Both the position numbers and the translations under genes were made by a program. From Thalassobius sp. I31.1 (GTDB lineage: Bacteria; Pseudomonadota; Alphaproteobacteria; Rhodobacterales; Rhodobacteraceae): DNA of 64,000 nt. Position 1 is the stretch's first letter. Every line of letters starts with the position of its first letter. This document shows, piece by piece, positions 1 through 8,403 of this stretch. The stretch spans positions 1 to 64,000 of the forward strand of contig NZ_PWAA01000063.1 in the NCBI RefSeq assembly GCF_003031585.1, written 5' to 3'. The notes below the pieces were generated by a model, which worked only from the letters and a program-made list of their open reading frames with translations, did not search any database and was not told the origin of the DNA.

Positions 1-707
1 GTCCGTTTGCCATTTCCGTTCTCCTTTTCGGCAAAATACCAAGTTAAAGGAACGGAACAAATACGGGACAAGTCCAGGGTATCGCTACGAAAGGTTACAT
101 CAACACCTCCATCAAACGGCTCGACGCTTTCCACTGTGACCAACCGTGAAGGGGCCACCTTGCGCAACAACGTCTGCCCCCAAGCGAGCAAGCCAACTGC
201 CGAAGCCACCGCCATCAGCGCCCAGGGCGCGACCCCGACAGTCAGCGGGCTGGCCACGAAAAACGTGTGGTAGGCCGCAAGCAGGAAAATAGGCCCCATC
301 AACATATGGCTGGCCTTCCATACGTGGTAAGGAATGGCCCGCACCATGGCGGCCGCTGTCATCACGATCAGCCCTGTGGCCGCGATATTCCCCACATCTT
401 CCCCGCTTTCGGCAAGCACCGGCAGCACACCGGCGCCAACGGATGATGCCAGTCCCCAATGACCAAGCGCCCCAGCAAGGGCAAAGAAGCCAAGCCAGCG
501 ATGCGCACCATAGGATTTATCTGGCCCGCCCATGATCCGGTCCACGATCCGCCAACGTGCCGCTAGCGTCAACGTCAGCGCCATAGATGACATCGACAGG
601 GCCCCAAGCCCCGCGGGCAAGATATTTGCCACCGGTACGAAAGGCGCAACAAAAGCAATATGGACCAACACAAAAGCCGCAGCGATCAGCAGGGTTTTCT
701 TATTCAT
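1..707 (-). CDS. Ferric reductase-like heme membrane protein (partial, cut by left edge)
   Basis: The reading frame runs from an ATG at 707 to the window edge without a stop (235 codons visible). GGAG lies about 8 nt before the ATG. The N-terminus is hydrophobic and several membrane helices follow. Two histidine pairs are visible, one in the segment HRWLGFFALAGALGH and one in SHMLMGPIFLLAAYH. Each pair is spaced about 13-14 residues within a helix, as in the bis-heme ferric-reductase/NOX transmembrane domain. After the helices a beta-type segment begins (VESVEPFDGG), consistent with an FAD-binding oxidoreductase domain lying outside the window. By family it would pass electrons across the membrane to ferric iron or another acceptor. 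Substrate unknown. Confidence 0.75.
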   Translation of the reverse strand, partial: MNKKTLLIAAAFVLVHIAFVAPFVPVANILPAGLGALSMSSMALTLTLAARWRIVDRIMGGPDKSYGAHRWLGFFALAGALGHWGLASSVGAGVLPVLAESGEDVGNIAATGLIVMTAAAMVRAIPYHVWKASHMLMGPIFLLAAYHTFFVASPLTVGVAPWALMAVASAVGLLAWGQTLLRKVAPSRLVTVESVEPFDGGVDVTFRSDTLDLSRICSVPLTWYFAEKENGNGKR

Positions 708-773
708 TTTGGGTCTCCATTGAATGATTGTGCAAATATGGACAGGCAGATTCACATGCGGCTGAACGGTGGT

Positions 774-2102
774 TTACAATTTTGCAAACGGTGCAGGATT
801 GAGACATCTCATCACTGACTCCGGCAAAGTGCGCCCCTTATCTGTCACCACCAAAACACCGCCATCGGTTTGAAAGTCGCTGACTTCGCCCTCCTTCACG
901 GATTCGGCCAAAGGGGCGATGCCAACAACTTCGAACTGATCACTGTCCCACACCTGTCCGGCGAGCATGTCGCGCGATAGATCCACCATCGGGTCAATAT
1001 CATGCAACAGCACCGGCAAGTGGCCGTAATACTTGATGGCAATTTCCTCATCACGGCTCAGCGCACCGAAATGAATACCTGAGCCCATAGCCCACCAGCG
1101 AATATGTTCGTGGTTTTTGATCGTGCCTGCCATCTGGTGGGCACTGTCAGCTGGGTAACCATTCAAATACAATTCTGAAACGGGTGGCGTCTGATTGGCC
1201 AAGAGGCCCAGGTAGGTCGCGAAGCTGACGCTGTTATGAGAAAAGGTTGCATTCTGGTGCCAACCCAATTCGTTCATCAAATCTGTGCCGGACCGATCCG
1301 AAATCAACATAATGTTCACCGGTTGAGGCAAATGCAGGCTGGTGTCGCCGGGGGTGACCAGAAACGGGGCTTGGGTCGCCTCACATGTGTGCGCGACCAC
1401 AAGGCGTGGCACTGTTGGAACAAGGTGTGTATTAAGTACAAAGAAATAGGCGAAGTTAGATGTCAGGAAGATTGCACCTGACACCACACCAACCTTGATC
1501 AACCGGTTCCAAACGGGCTTTTCGCTACGCCGCCACACATAAGCTGCGGCCAGCAGGGTAGAAAACGCCAGGGCAAAGACCCAGATATGCGCAGCAATAA
1601 AGGGAAGAACTGCGCCGATAAACCGCTGACCGATCGCCCCATAAATCAGGAACTGCCCAACGCCCAGCATTACCCCAAGCCCCGCGGCTAAGGCAAATTT
1701 GAATCGCGGCATCCGCATGGCCCCAGCCATGAAAGGCGTCACCCAGGCGACGGGACCTAAAAAACGGGACACGACAACAAATGCCGCCCCGCGATCAGCC
1801 AGTGCGGTTCTGGCTCGTCGCCATGCACGCCTGCGTTTTTGTGCCTGCAGATAGGGCAGCGACATTCGCACCCCAAAGCGTGCGCCAATCAGATAGCTGG
1901 TCATATCGCCCAGCCACGCAAATACCAGCACAATCAACGCGGGCCAGACAGTACCGCTGGCAGCAAAAGCCGCACCCGCCGCCAAAAAAGCCACCTCAGC
2001 AAAAATGAAAAGGCCAACCCCAATGAGAGTGTCGCAAAAAGCAATGAGCGCCAGCAAAGTTAGTCCGGCAAAGCTGTCTAGGCTTGGTATAATCTCAAAC
2101 AT
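774..2102 (-). CDS. DedA-family membrane protein with C-terminal LssY domain
   Basis: 442 residues. About residues 1-190 form a DedA/SNARE-associated (VTT) membrane domain with an R-F-x-G-P motif (SRFLGPVAWVTPFMAG) typical of that family. A short linker helix at about 205-225 leads to a soluble LssY C-terminal domain, about 235-430 (PVNIMLISDR, HIRWWAMGSG, HFGALSRDEE). DedA proteins act in lipid handling at the inner membrane; the LssY domain has no firm biochemical role. The gene follows the glycosyltransferase at 2112-2846 on the same strand after 9 nt, so the two are probably one transcript concerned with envelope lipid or polysaccharide. A GGGAA sequence precedes the start. Confidence 0.75.
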   Translation of the reverse strand: MFEIIPSLDSFAGLTLLALIAFCDTLIGVGLFIFAEVAFLAAGAAFAASGTVWPALIVLVFAWLGDMTSYLIGARFGVRMSLPYLQAQKRRRAWRRARTALADRGAAFVVVSRFLGPVAWVTPFMAGAMRMPRFKFALAAGLGVMLGVGQFLIYGAIGQRFIGAVLPFIAAHIWVFALAFSTLLAAAYVWRRSEKPVWNRLIKVGVVSGAIFLTSNFAYFFVLNTHLVPTVPRLVVAHTCEATQAPFLVTPGDTSLHLPQPVNIMLISDRSGTDLMNELGWHQNATFSHNSVSFATYLGLLANQTPPVSELYLNGYPADSAHQMAGTIKNHEHIRWWAMGSGIHFGALSRDEEIAIKYYGHLPVLLHDIDPMVDLSRDMLAGQVWDSDQFEVVGIAPLAESVKEGEVSDFQTDGGVLVVTDKGRTLPESVMRCLNPAPFAKL

Positions 2103-2111
2103 TTCCCGGCC

Positions 2112-2846
2112 TTATTTGTAGTGACCAAATTCATAAGGAATTTCCTGATTGTGCAGTTCACCCACAAAGAAGCGGCGAATGTTGGCGCGCAAATAGGTCA
2201 ACCCTGTCGATGCGAAGCCATCCTGCTCCAGGCGACGCGGATCAAAGCGGAATTTCTGTTTTAGCACGGTCACCGAATGCCGGTCCTGGCGATAGGCCTT
2301 GAGCGCGTAATTGCAGTCCTCGCATAGGCTCAGACTTTCATCATAACCGCCGATTTTCCGGTGTATATCCGGGGTGGAAAGCATGCAGGCTCCAACTGCA
2401 GTGGGAAAGAACCGGGAAGTCAGGCGAATGCCTGCGTTGAACCCGGCAAATCCCAACCGATAGTGCCAGGATAAACCTTCTGCTGACATACCGACAATTC
2501 CCAGGCTGGCTCCGGTCTGATCCAACTCAGAAATGGCATTTTTCAGGAAATCAGGGGATAAACGGGTATCCGCGTCCAGAAACAGAATGCGTTGCCCCCG
2601 TGCCGCTAATGCACCGGTGTTGCGCCCGCGACTGACTCCACGGCCATTCATCTCGATGATACGATAGGCTGCGAAGCCTGCAGCGTAGCCACGAGACACA
2701 GAAACTGTCCTGTCTTCGCTTTGGCTATCCACATGGATGATCTCAAAATCCGTCCATGTCTGCGCTGCCAGATCGCCTAGCAGACGCGGCAGGCGGACTT
2801 CTTCGTTTAACGTAATGATGACGATGGAAAGGCTGGGGGCGTTCAT
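2112..2846 (-). CDS. Family 2 glycosyltransferase
   Basis: 244 residues with a GT-A fold: N-terminal SIVIITLNEE, then HVDSQSEDRT, and the nucleotide-sugar/metal motif DAD at about residues 91-93 (LFLDADTRL). A single hydrophobic stretch lies at about 135-160. It would transfer a sugar from a nucleotide donor; neither donor nor acceptor can be read from the sequence. It is the first gene of a two-gene unit with the DedA-LssY gene downstream, so the product probably works on an envelope lipid or glycan. The start is the ATG in front of NAPSLSIVIITLNEE; the Shine-Dalgarno sequence is weak. Confidence 0.75.
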   Translation of the reverse strand: MNAPSLSIVIITLNEEVRLPRLLGDLAAQTWTDFEIIHVDSQSEDRTVSVSRGYAAGFAAYRIIEMNGRGVSRGRNTGALAARGQRILFLDADTRLSPDFLKNAISELDQTGASLGIVGMSAEGLSWHYRLGFAGFNAGIRLTSRFFPTAVGACMLSTPDIHRKIGGYDESLSLCEDCNYALKAYRQDRHSVTVLKQKFRFDPRRLEQDGFASTGLTYLRANIRRFFVGELHNQEIPYEFGHYK

Positions 2847-3131
2847 GGCTGGCTCTGTTCATGCGTTGAGAGCAATATGAGAACCAGTGCTTACATGTTG
2901 TTTGTGGGAGGCTTACAATTTTGTGAGGGATTGAATATCTCAAGCCTTAATAAACCAACGCGATTGAGAAATTATTTCTGCTAACAATCTTCCGATTCCA
3001 AATCAAATTTCAGACGCAGGCATAATCTCGAACGCAAACTGGTCGGACAAGCAGCGGAAGTGCGCGCAAGTTATGCAATCTCTGAAGCGATCGCAGTATG
3101 GGCTCCGATCGCTCAAGGTCGCTGAGGCGTT

Positions 3132-3782
3132 TTGCTAAACTTAGTAAAGCCGGTTACGACACATTTCTGGCTTGGGGAAGGATTGCAGCTTTGGCGCGCC
3201 AACCACGTGACTGTGAACGACCGCTTCCTCCAACATCCGAACAATGTGCTTGCAGGTGCAGCGAACTTCCGCAATCTGCCGATTCTGTTGAAAAACACCA
3301 TGCTGCACTTGCAGAAATGAACACTTAGAACCGGGCTCGAGCGCCTTTCTTATTAGGCTTGGCAACGCCAGCCACAGGCGGCGTTCCGAAAGCATATTAT
3401 TTTGACGGTAGTGCCGAATGGTCGGTCGGTTTGGAAACAGTTCTTGCGCGCAGTGGTTGAAGGTACAGATCGCGAAATTCAGCGTCTAGGCTTCGTTGTT
3501 GAGCAACATGACGGCTTTCTTATCATCGACGCTGCCGATGCTGCATGCACCCTGCCAGAGGCTTTGAGTGATTTCGCAGATGGCAAAATTCCCGATCTGT
3601 TTGCCCACGGTCCCAATCTGATTTTTGCGAAATTCCACGCCTATCTGACGAGAGAGCTGCTGGAAGCAGACGCGTTATCGTCAATGTTGGCCATTCCTGC
3701 AGTGCCTGAAATAGGTCGCAAATTGACCGGGATGGTGCTCGCAATCCAGGTGAAGAAGCTGTTGTTCAGCGCTTGCAGATGA
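3132..3782 (+). pseudogene. Possible decayed reading frame, unrecognised
   Basis: One frame reads as protein-like over about 217 codons but is broken by a TGA at 3318 and a TAG at about 3354. The two open pieces are 3132-3320 (62 codons) and 3402-3782 (126 codons). The second piece (GFVVEQHDGFLIIDAADAAC and onward) looks like real protein composition, but I recognise no family. It lies between a glycosyltransferase and a transposase fragment, in a stretch with no intact gene. The flanking bases 2847-3131 show no gene or RNA. The frame may instead be chance. Confidence 0.3.
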
Positions 3783-3788
3783 TTGCCA

Positions 3789-4049
3789 CTAACAAAGGTA
3801 CCTGATCTGACGCCGTTGGCGCGATGACCCCATGGCCGGATATTTTGCGATGTCTGCGCGCCATTTGTAAACGAGGGATTGCGAGACGTTGCACGTTTTC
3901 ATGACGTCGTCGACTTTGAGTGATCCATCGTCGAGGCTGTTGGAAATGAATTTTTTGAAACTGGGAGGCCAGACGCGGCGGCCACCTGCGTGGACTTCGA
4001 TGGTGAAGCCGAAGACTTCGAAAGATTTGGGCGTTGACGGATTTGACAT
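3789..4049 (-). mobile_element. Transposase fragment, helix-turn-helix subunit (IS66 TnpA-like)
   Basis: 86 residues: a short basic first half (GRRVWPPSFKKFISNSL) followed by a helix-turn-helix (VDDVMKTCNVSQSLVYKWRADI), the layout of the small DNA-binding protein of IS66- or IS3-type elements. It ends soon after the helix-turn-helix in a basic tail, and no catalytic DDE subunit follows in any frame. I therefore read it as the remnant of an insertion sequence. Terminal inverted repeats could not be identified. It marks the 3-5 kb stretch as a past insertion region. Family assignment is tentative. Confidence 0.5.
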
Positions 4050-4178
4050 ACTGACCTCATTGGATTGAGATCACAGTAAATCGGGCGCGTTAGCTGTTTC
4101 TATTGGATTCAGAAGTGCACTGTGCAACGCTTAAAGTGATTTTGGTTGGAGGCAGAGTGAAATGCACAGGGTGGTATT

Positions 4179-4391
4179 ATGAGCGATATTGATCTGGATA
4201 AGCAATTTACCACATCTAATTTTATGCCTGAAAAGGCGAAGGCCAGGTAGAATATGGTCAAACTTGATGTTGAAAGTGTCGAATCGAAGCGGGCCAAAAG
4301 TGTTGCCAGGATGTCCCCGCGTTTTAAGTCGCTACGTAAATTATTTGAATCTAAAGAAAAAAACGACGCCTTACCTTTTTATAAAATCTGA
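4179..4391 (+). pseudogene. Small gene split by an in-frame TAG
   Basis: An ATG at 4179 (AGGGTGG about 5 nt upstream) opens 23 codons, MSDIDLDKQFTTSNFMPEKA and so on, ending at TAG 4248-4250. One codon later in the same frame an ATG at 4254 opens 45 codons to the TGA at 4389-4391 (RMSPRFKSLRKLFESKEKND is part). Read through, this would be a 70-residue, highly charged, probably helical protein. No family recognised. It lies about 60 nt before the Hint gene, which has the same kind of early in-frame stop. It could also be two tiny ORFs with the second translated by reinitiation. Confidence 0.35.
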
Positions 4392-4548
4392 AGTAGAGTA
4401 GGGGAGGGATTAATATCTAAAGTGTCACGAGTATTGCTGGGGTGTGCAAATGAGCGAGATTAACAGTTTAGGTCAAATCACAACACTTGTGATCGCGCCG
4501 GAAGCGACAGTTGAAGTTGGCGCAATCATCAATTTCAATTAAAACGAT

Positions 4549-5652
4549 ATGTATCAGGTCGATCTTGATGAGGGTACCACCACACGTGGAGCCTTTCCTG
4601 CGACTACTGCTGTTGAGCTCACCAATGTTGAACCGGGCGTGACCACAAATAACAATTTGTATACCAGCGGAAATCCTGACTGGCCGAACAACGACACCAT
4701 AAGTATAGATGGCGAAGTCACATATGCAGATGGCACCAAGAGCACTTTTGCCAATCTGCGCGGCATTAAGCTTCAGGATGGCAGTGTTATCATTGTGCGG
4801 ACCGTGGCAGTTTACAATACCATACATACCTCAGGTATTGACGGTAGCAAATCAATTGCGCAACTGAATCTGTCCGCCGTCAATCATTCTGGCAGCAGTG
4901 GAGTTGGTCTGTTCTACGCCAACTCCCGATTTGGAGTACCTGCATCGCACGCCTGGGAAAGCGTTATGTCTGATCGCCCTGCGTTTGGCTCTCCTGGTGG
5001 TGGGTTCCCCAGCTCGGGGTTTACTCCCGGCACCGGGCCCGGCGGCACCGGGGGCACCGGCGGTGGACTGTGCTTTGTTGCGGGTACGAAGATCCAGACT
5101 GTGGATGGCCACTTTCAGGTCGAAGACCTGGAACCAGGGACACTGGTTCTGACCAAAGACAACGGCTTTCAGCCGGTGCGCTGGATCGGGTCCGCGACTT
5201 TCCCCGCGAAAGGCCACATTGCGCCGATCCTCATTCGCAAAGGCACCCTGAATAACTTTGCGGACCTGTGCGTTTCACCGCAACACCGCGTGCTTTTGAC
5301 AGGCTGGCAGGCTGAACTTTTGTTTGGCGAACGCGAGGTTCTGGTCGCGGCCAAGGCTTTATTGAACGACAGCACCGTTCTGCAGGTTGAAGGTGGCGAT
5401 GTGCACTATTTCCACGTGATGTTTGATAATCACGAAATTATCTTTTCCAACGGCGCAGAAACTGAAAGTTTCAACCCGGGTAAAGAAAGCTTTAAGACGC
5501 TTGATGCCGGCGCCCGCGCCGAAATTCTGGAACTGTTCCCGCAGCTGGAAGCACAGGAAAGCTTCCGGCTTGAGAAAACGGCGCGCTGCTGTATTAAGAG
5601 CTCCGATGGCGCCTTATTTGGACAATACCTTGCCGCGCGGCAGGACGCCTGA
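4549..5652 (+). CDS. Hint-domain (Hedgehog/intein-like) protein, 5' end interrupted
   Basis: 367 residues from the ATG at 4549. The first ~130 residues are beta-rich (DTISIDGEVTYADG, LQDGSVIIVRTVAVYN). A Gly/Pro/Thr-rich linker at about 143-173 then leads to a Hint domain starting at the cysteine of CFVAGTKIQTVDG, with VEDLEPGTLVLTKDNGFQPV and the SPQHRVLL motif. This is the Hint_2 type common in roseobacters and thought to self-process exported proteins. The same frame extends upstream to ATG 4450 (MSEINSLGQITTLVIAPEAT) but is broken by TAA at 4540-4542. No Shine-Dalgarno sequence precedes 4549. So the gene may be interrupted, or started by reinitiation. It converges with the LysR gene, 6 nt apart. 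Confidence 0.65.
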   Translation: MYQVDLDEGTTTRGAFPATTAVELTNVEPGVTTNNNLYTSGNPDWPNNDTISIDGEVTYADGTKSTFANLRGIKLQDGSVIIVRTVAVYNTIHTSGIDGSKSIAQLNLSAVNHSGSSGVGLFYANSRFGVPASHAWESVMSDRPAFGSPGGGFPSSGFTPGTGPGGTGGTGGGLCFVAGTKIQTVDGHFQVEDLEPGTLVLTKDNGFQPVRWIGSATFPAKGHIAPILIRKGTLNNFADLCVSPQHRVLLTGWQAELLFGEREVLVAAKALLNDSTVLQVEGGDVHYFHVMFDNHEIIFSNGAETESFNPGKESFKTLDAGARAEILELFPQLEAQESFRLEKTARCCIKSSDGALFGQYLAARQDA

Positions 5653-5658
5653 CGGATA

Positions 5659-6600
5659 TCAGGTAAGGTCAGACGGCATTTGGGTGGCATAGCCAGCCTC
5701 TGCCGTCTGATTCTGTATCCAGAGAAAAAAGGATTGCAGTTGAGGGTATTCATGGGCGCTGTGCGGGCAGACCAGCCAGTATGAATAAGGAGACCTGGCA
5801 CAGTGTGAAAATGGGCGCACCAGTTTCCCATCCTTCAAAGCCTGTGCCACCAAAGGGCCACGTCCCATCGCGATGCCCAACCCCTGAATAGCGGCCTGAA
5901 TGACCAGATTTGATTGTGCAAAGCTGCGGGTTCTGGTGCGGGAGGGCAGTTGCATACCACAGCTGCGCGCCCAGAAGTGCCAGTCAGGCGGTGTCCCGGA
6001 TTTATTCCCATATTCGTCCATCAGCAGGGTAAGGCCTTGCAAATGCTCAGCCTTTGCTTCGCGTGTGCTGGCGTCCGGCAACATATGAGGCGCACAGACC
6101 GGGAAAATTTCTTCCGACATCAGATGCTCGCTATAAAGGCCACTGAATTCCCCCAGGCCGTAGCGAATACCAACATCGGCGTTGTCTGGCAGGCGGCTAT
6201 CGTCTGTTGTGTCTGTTGAGATGGACAGCGAAATCTCCGGATGCTTCAGATCGAAATCCAACACGCGCGGAAAAAGCCAGGTAAAGGCGAAACCGGGCGG
6301 GCAGCAGACCACCAGATTATTGTTGCGGTATTTTTTCCGGCGTATGTCATTGCAAACCTCGTCAATGCGGCCAAGGCTTTCTTCTACTGTGCGTGCCAAA
6401 ACGCGCCCTTCGGACGTCGGCGCAGATCGTCGTGCCCCCCTTATCAGAAGTTCCGCACCCAACCATGTTTCCAGCATTTTTACATGCTGACTAACGGCGC
6501 TCTGGCTGACGCCCAGTTCATCGGCGGCGGCGCTGAAGCCGGATTTTCGGACCACCATCTCAAACGCACGAAGGGCGACATAGGGTAGGTTGCTGTTCAT
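5659..6600 (-). CDS. LysR-family transcriptional regulator (GcvA-like)
   Basis: 313 residues from the chosen ATG at 6600, in front of NSNLPYVALRAFEMVVRKSG; an upstream ATG at 6636 is possible. The N-terminal winged helix-turn-helix reads FSAAADELGVSQSAVSQHVK, followed by a linker helix and a two-lobed effector domain from about residue 92. Within the family the effector half resembles GcvA (FAFTWLFPRV, DVGIRYGLGEF). It is transcribed away from the metalloenzyme gene at 6687, and the ~86-bp gap should hold both promoters, so it probably regulates that gene and itself. Effector unknown. Confidence 0.85.
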   Translation of the reverse strand: MNSNLPYVALRAFEMVVRKSGFSAAADELGVSQSAVSQHVKMLETWLGAELLIRGARRSAPTSEGRVLARTVEESLGRIDEVCNDIRRKKYRNNNLVVCCPPGFAFTWLFPRVLDFDLKHPEISLSISTDTTDDSRLPDNADVGIRYGLGEFSGLYSEHLMSEEIFPVCAPHMLPDASTREAKAEHLQGLTLLMDEYGNKSGTPPDWHFWARSCGMQLPSRTRTRSFAQSNLVIQAAIQGLGIAMGRGPLVAQALKDGKLVRPFSHCARSPYSYWLVCPHSAHEYPQLQSFFLWIQNQTAEAGYATQMPSDLT

Positions 6601-6686
6601 ATTAGTACAGCTAATGGTTTTCATAATGGCTTTCAAATAGTTTTGGCCCAGCGGGCATTGTAATCAGTATTTGCGCTCACATTTCC

Positions 6687-7799
6687 GTGAGTGCCGTGAA
6701 TGCCGGATCTCTGATGACCTATTCTGCCGCACAATATTTCGGGGCCCGCAATCTGCTGGTGAACTGTGCCGAAGCCCAGACAGGCGAGCGTATCCTGATT
6801 GCCCATGAACCACCCGGCCTTGGGTATTACGACAATCGTGTTGTCGATTGTGTGGCCTCCGCTGCCGAAGGGCTTGGGATGCAGGCGATCTGCATGGATG
6901 TGGGATTTGACAGCCAGGCCCGCGCACTGCCCGCGGCGGTGAAACTGGCGATTGAAGGTGCTGACGTGGTCGTGTTCTTTGCCAGACTCGGTGATCAGCT
7001 GCGCTTCAGCGAAATGCCCGAAGGCAAGCGTATCGTTGTTAGTTACGCCCTGTGTCCGGATATGCTGGGATCGGGGTTCGGAACCGCCCATCACGACGCC
7101 TTCCTGCAACTTAAAAATTCAGTCAATGCCGTGATTTCACAGGCGAACAGCATTCATGTCACCTGTCCGCGCGGCACAGATTTCCGGGGACAGCCACAGC
7201 TGCGCCTGGAAAGCAGTGGTGACACATCCATACGCCGTTTCCCTATGTCAGTTCCCACGCCCGTCCCGGCCCATAGTTTCAGTGGTCGGGTCGCGATGCC
7301 CGGCTTTCTGACAGGTACAGGGTCACAATATTACAGCCCCTACACGGTCGAGCTTCCCGGGCAGGTTTTTGCGATCTTTGAACAGGGGCGTTTAACGCAG
7401 TTTGAGGGCGACGCTACCTCTGTCGGGATTGCCAACCGGCACTATGATCACGTTGCGCGGGAACTGGGAATTGAACGCGATTTTGTGCATTCCTGGCATG
7501 CAGGCATTCATCCCGGATGTGGTTTTCCTGGCCAGGCCCATGACAGCTATGAACGCTGGAGCGGATCGGGCTTTGGCAACCCGCGCCTTCTGCATTTTCA
7601 CACCTGCGGCAGCTATGCACCGGGCGAAATCTGCTGGAACGTTATTGATCCGACCATCAGGGCCGATGGCATAGCGCTTTGGGAAAAGGGGCGCCTGCGC
7701 ATGGATAACCTGCCGGACGCAGATGCACTGCTGACGACGTTTCCCTGTGCTGCGAAAGCTTTCGCACAGCCTGATGACCGGATTGGTCTGTCCGCATAA
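6687..7799 (+). CDS. M29 aminopeptidase / NicX-like metalloenzyme
   Basis: 370 residues from a GTG at 6687; an ATG at 6714 (MTYSAAQYFGARNLLVNCAE) is an equally good start. The layout resembles the superfamily shared by M29 aminopeptidases and 2,5-dihydroxypyridine 5,6-dioxygenase (NicX): an alternating alpha/beta N-terminal half (GADVVVFFARL), a segment SIHVTCPRGTDFRG, and a histidine-rich C-terminal half with HSWHAGIHPGCGFP and LLHFHTCGSYAPGE that could bind a metal. This is a family-level reading; peptide hydrolysis and ring cleavage are both possible. It stands next to a ring- or amide-attacking gene set (oxygenase, creatininase, transporter), which suggests a catabolic role. Confidence 0.5.
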   Translation: MSAVNAGSLMTYSAAQYFGARNLLVNCAEAQTGERILIAHEPPGLGYYDNRVVDCVASAAEGLGMQAICMDVGFDSQARALPAAVKLAIEGADVVVFFARLGDQLRFSEMPEGKRIVVSYALCPDMLGSGFGTAHHDAFLQLKNSVNAVISQANSIHVTCPRGTDFRGQPQLRLESSGDTSIRRFPMSVPTPVPAHSFSGRVAMPGFLTGTGSQYYSPYTVELPGQVFAIFEQGRLTQFEGDATSVGIANRHYDHVARELGIERDFVHSWHAGIHPGCGFPGQAHDSYERWSGSGFGNPRLLHFHTCGSYAPGEICWNVIDPTIRADGIALWEKGRLRMDNLPDADALLTTFPCAAKAFAQPDDRIGLSA

Positions 7800-7811
7800 A
7801 AGACAGGCCTG

Positions 7812-8402
7812 TCAGCGCCGTTCTGCCTGAACCGAAAGGAAGGTGAATGCCTCGGTCAACACCTCCACAAAGCCATGGTTCAGTTCTGCATCTACAGATA
7901 GGCTGTCACCGGGGGACAGTGTGAAATCTTCGCCCCCGTAGCGATAGATTGCAGACCCCTCAAGCACATGAAGATAGACCACACCATGCCCCACATAGGT
8001 CGGCGGCTGGGCTTCCTGACGGGTGAGCGTCACGCGGCGGGCTTCAAATTGCAGATCGCGCCGGGAATGAACCGCAAGGTTTACGAACTCATGGCTGTGC
8101 CCCTGGGAAATGCGCGTTGAAACTACGCCTTCCCCGGCCCGTACCAGGGTGTAATCCGCGTGGCTGTTGGCCGTTTCGCGAAACAGGCTGACCAGGGGTA
8201 CATCCAGTGCGGCGGAAAGCGCGCAAAGGGAACTGATGGAAGGTGATACCTGACCGTTTTCAATCCGGCTGACCATTGCGGCAGATATCCCGGCTTTGGT
8301 CGCAAGCTCGCTGGCCGACCAGCCCATGCCCTGGCGCAGCTGCCGCAGTGCCGCGCCAATAGCGACATCAATGCTGTTGTCTTCCTTCGCGCCTGTGCTC
8401 AT
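7812..8402 (-). CDS. XRE-family regulator with C-terminal cupin
   Basis: 196 residues from ATG 8402; an in-frame ATG at 8423 lies inside the upstream gene. The N-terminal helix-turn-helix (about 12-65) reads GWSASELATKAGISAAMVSR. The C-terminal cupin barrel (about 105-190) contains YVGHGVVYLHVLEGSAIYRY and LSPGDSLSVDAELNHGFVEV. Such regulators sense small molecules through the cupin. Its start codon directly adjoins the stop of the oxygenase gene (stop complement 8404-8406), so it is co-transcribed and translationally coupled, and probably controls the cluster. The inverted repeat at 9392-9422 is a candidate operator. Confidence 0.85.
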   Translation of the reverse strand: MSTGAKEDNSIDVAIGAALRQLRQGMGWSASELATKAGISAAMVSRIENGQVSPSISSLCALSAALDVPLVSLFRETANSHADYTLVRAGEGVVSTRISQGHSHEFVNLAVHSRRDLQFEARRVTLTRQEAQPPTYVGHGVVYLHVLEGSAIYRYGGEDFTLSPGDSLSVDAELNHGFVEVLTEAFTFLSVQAERR

Positions 8403-8403
8403 C

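Noticed and set aside
774-2943. Partial sequence echo between about 774-815 and 2915-2943 (TTACAATTTTG, GGATTGA, ATCTCA in order)
   Set aside because: Short and gapped; one copy is the 3' end of the DedA-LssY gene. No flanking similarity was found, so a duplication could not be supported.
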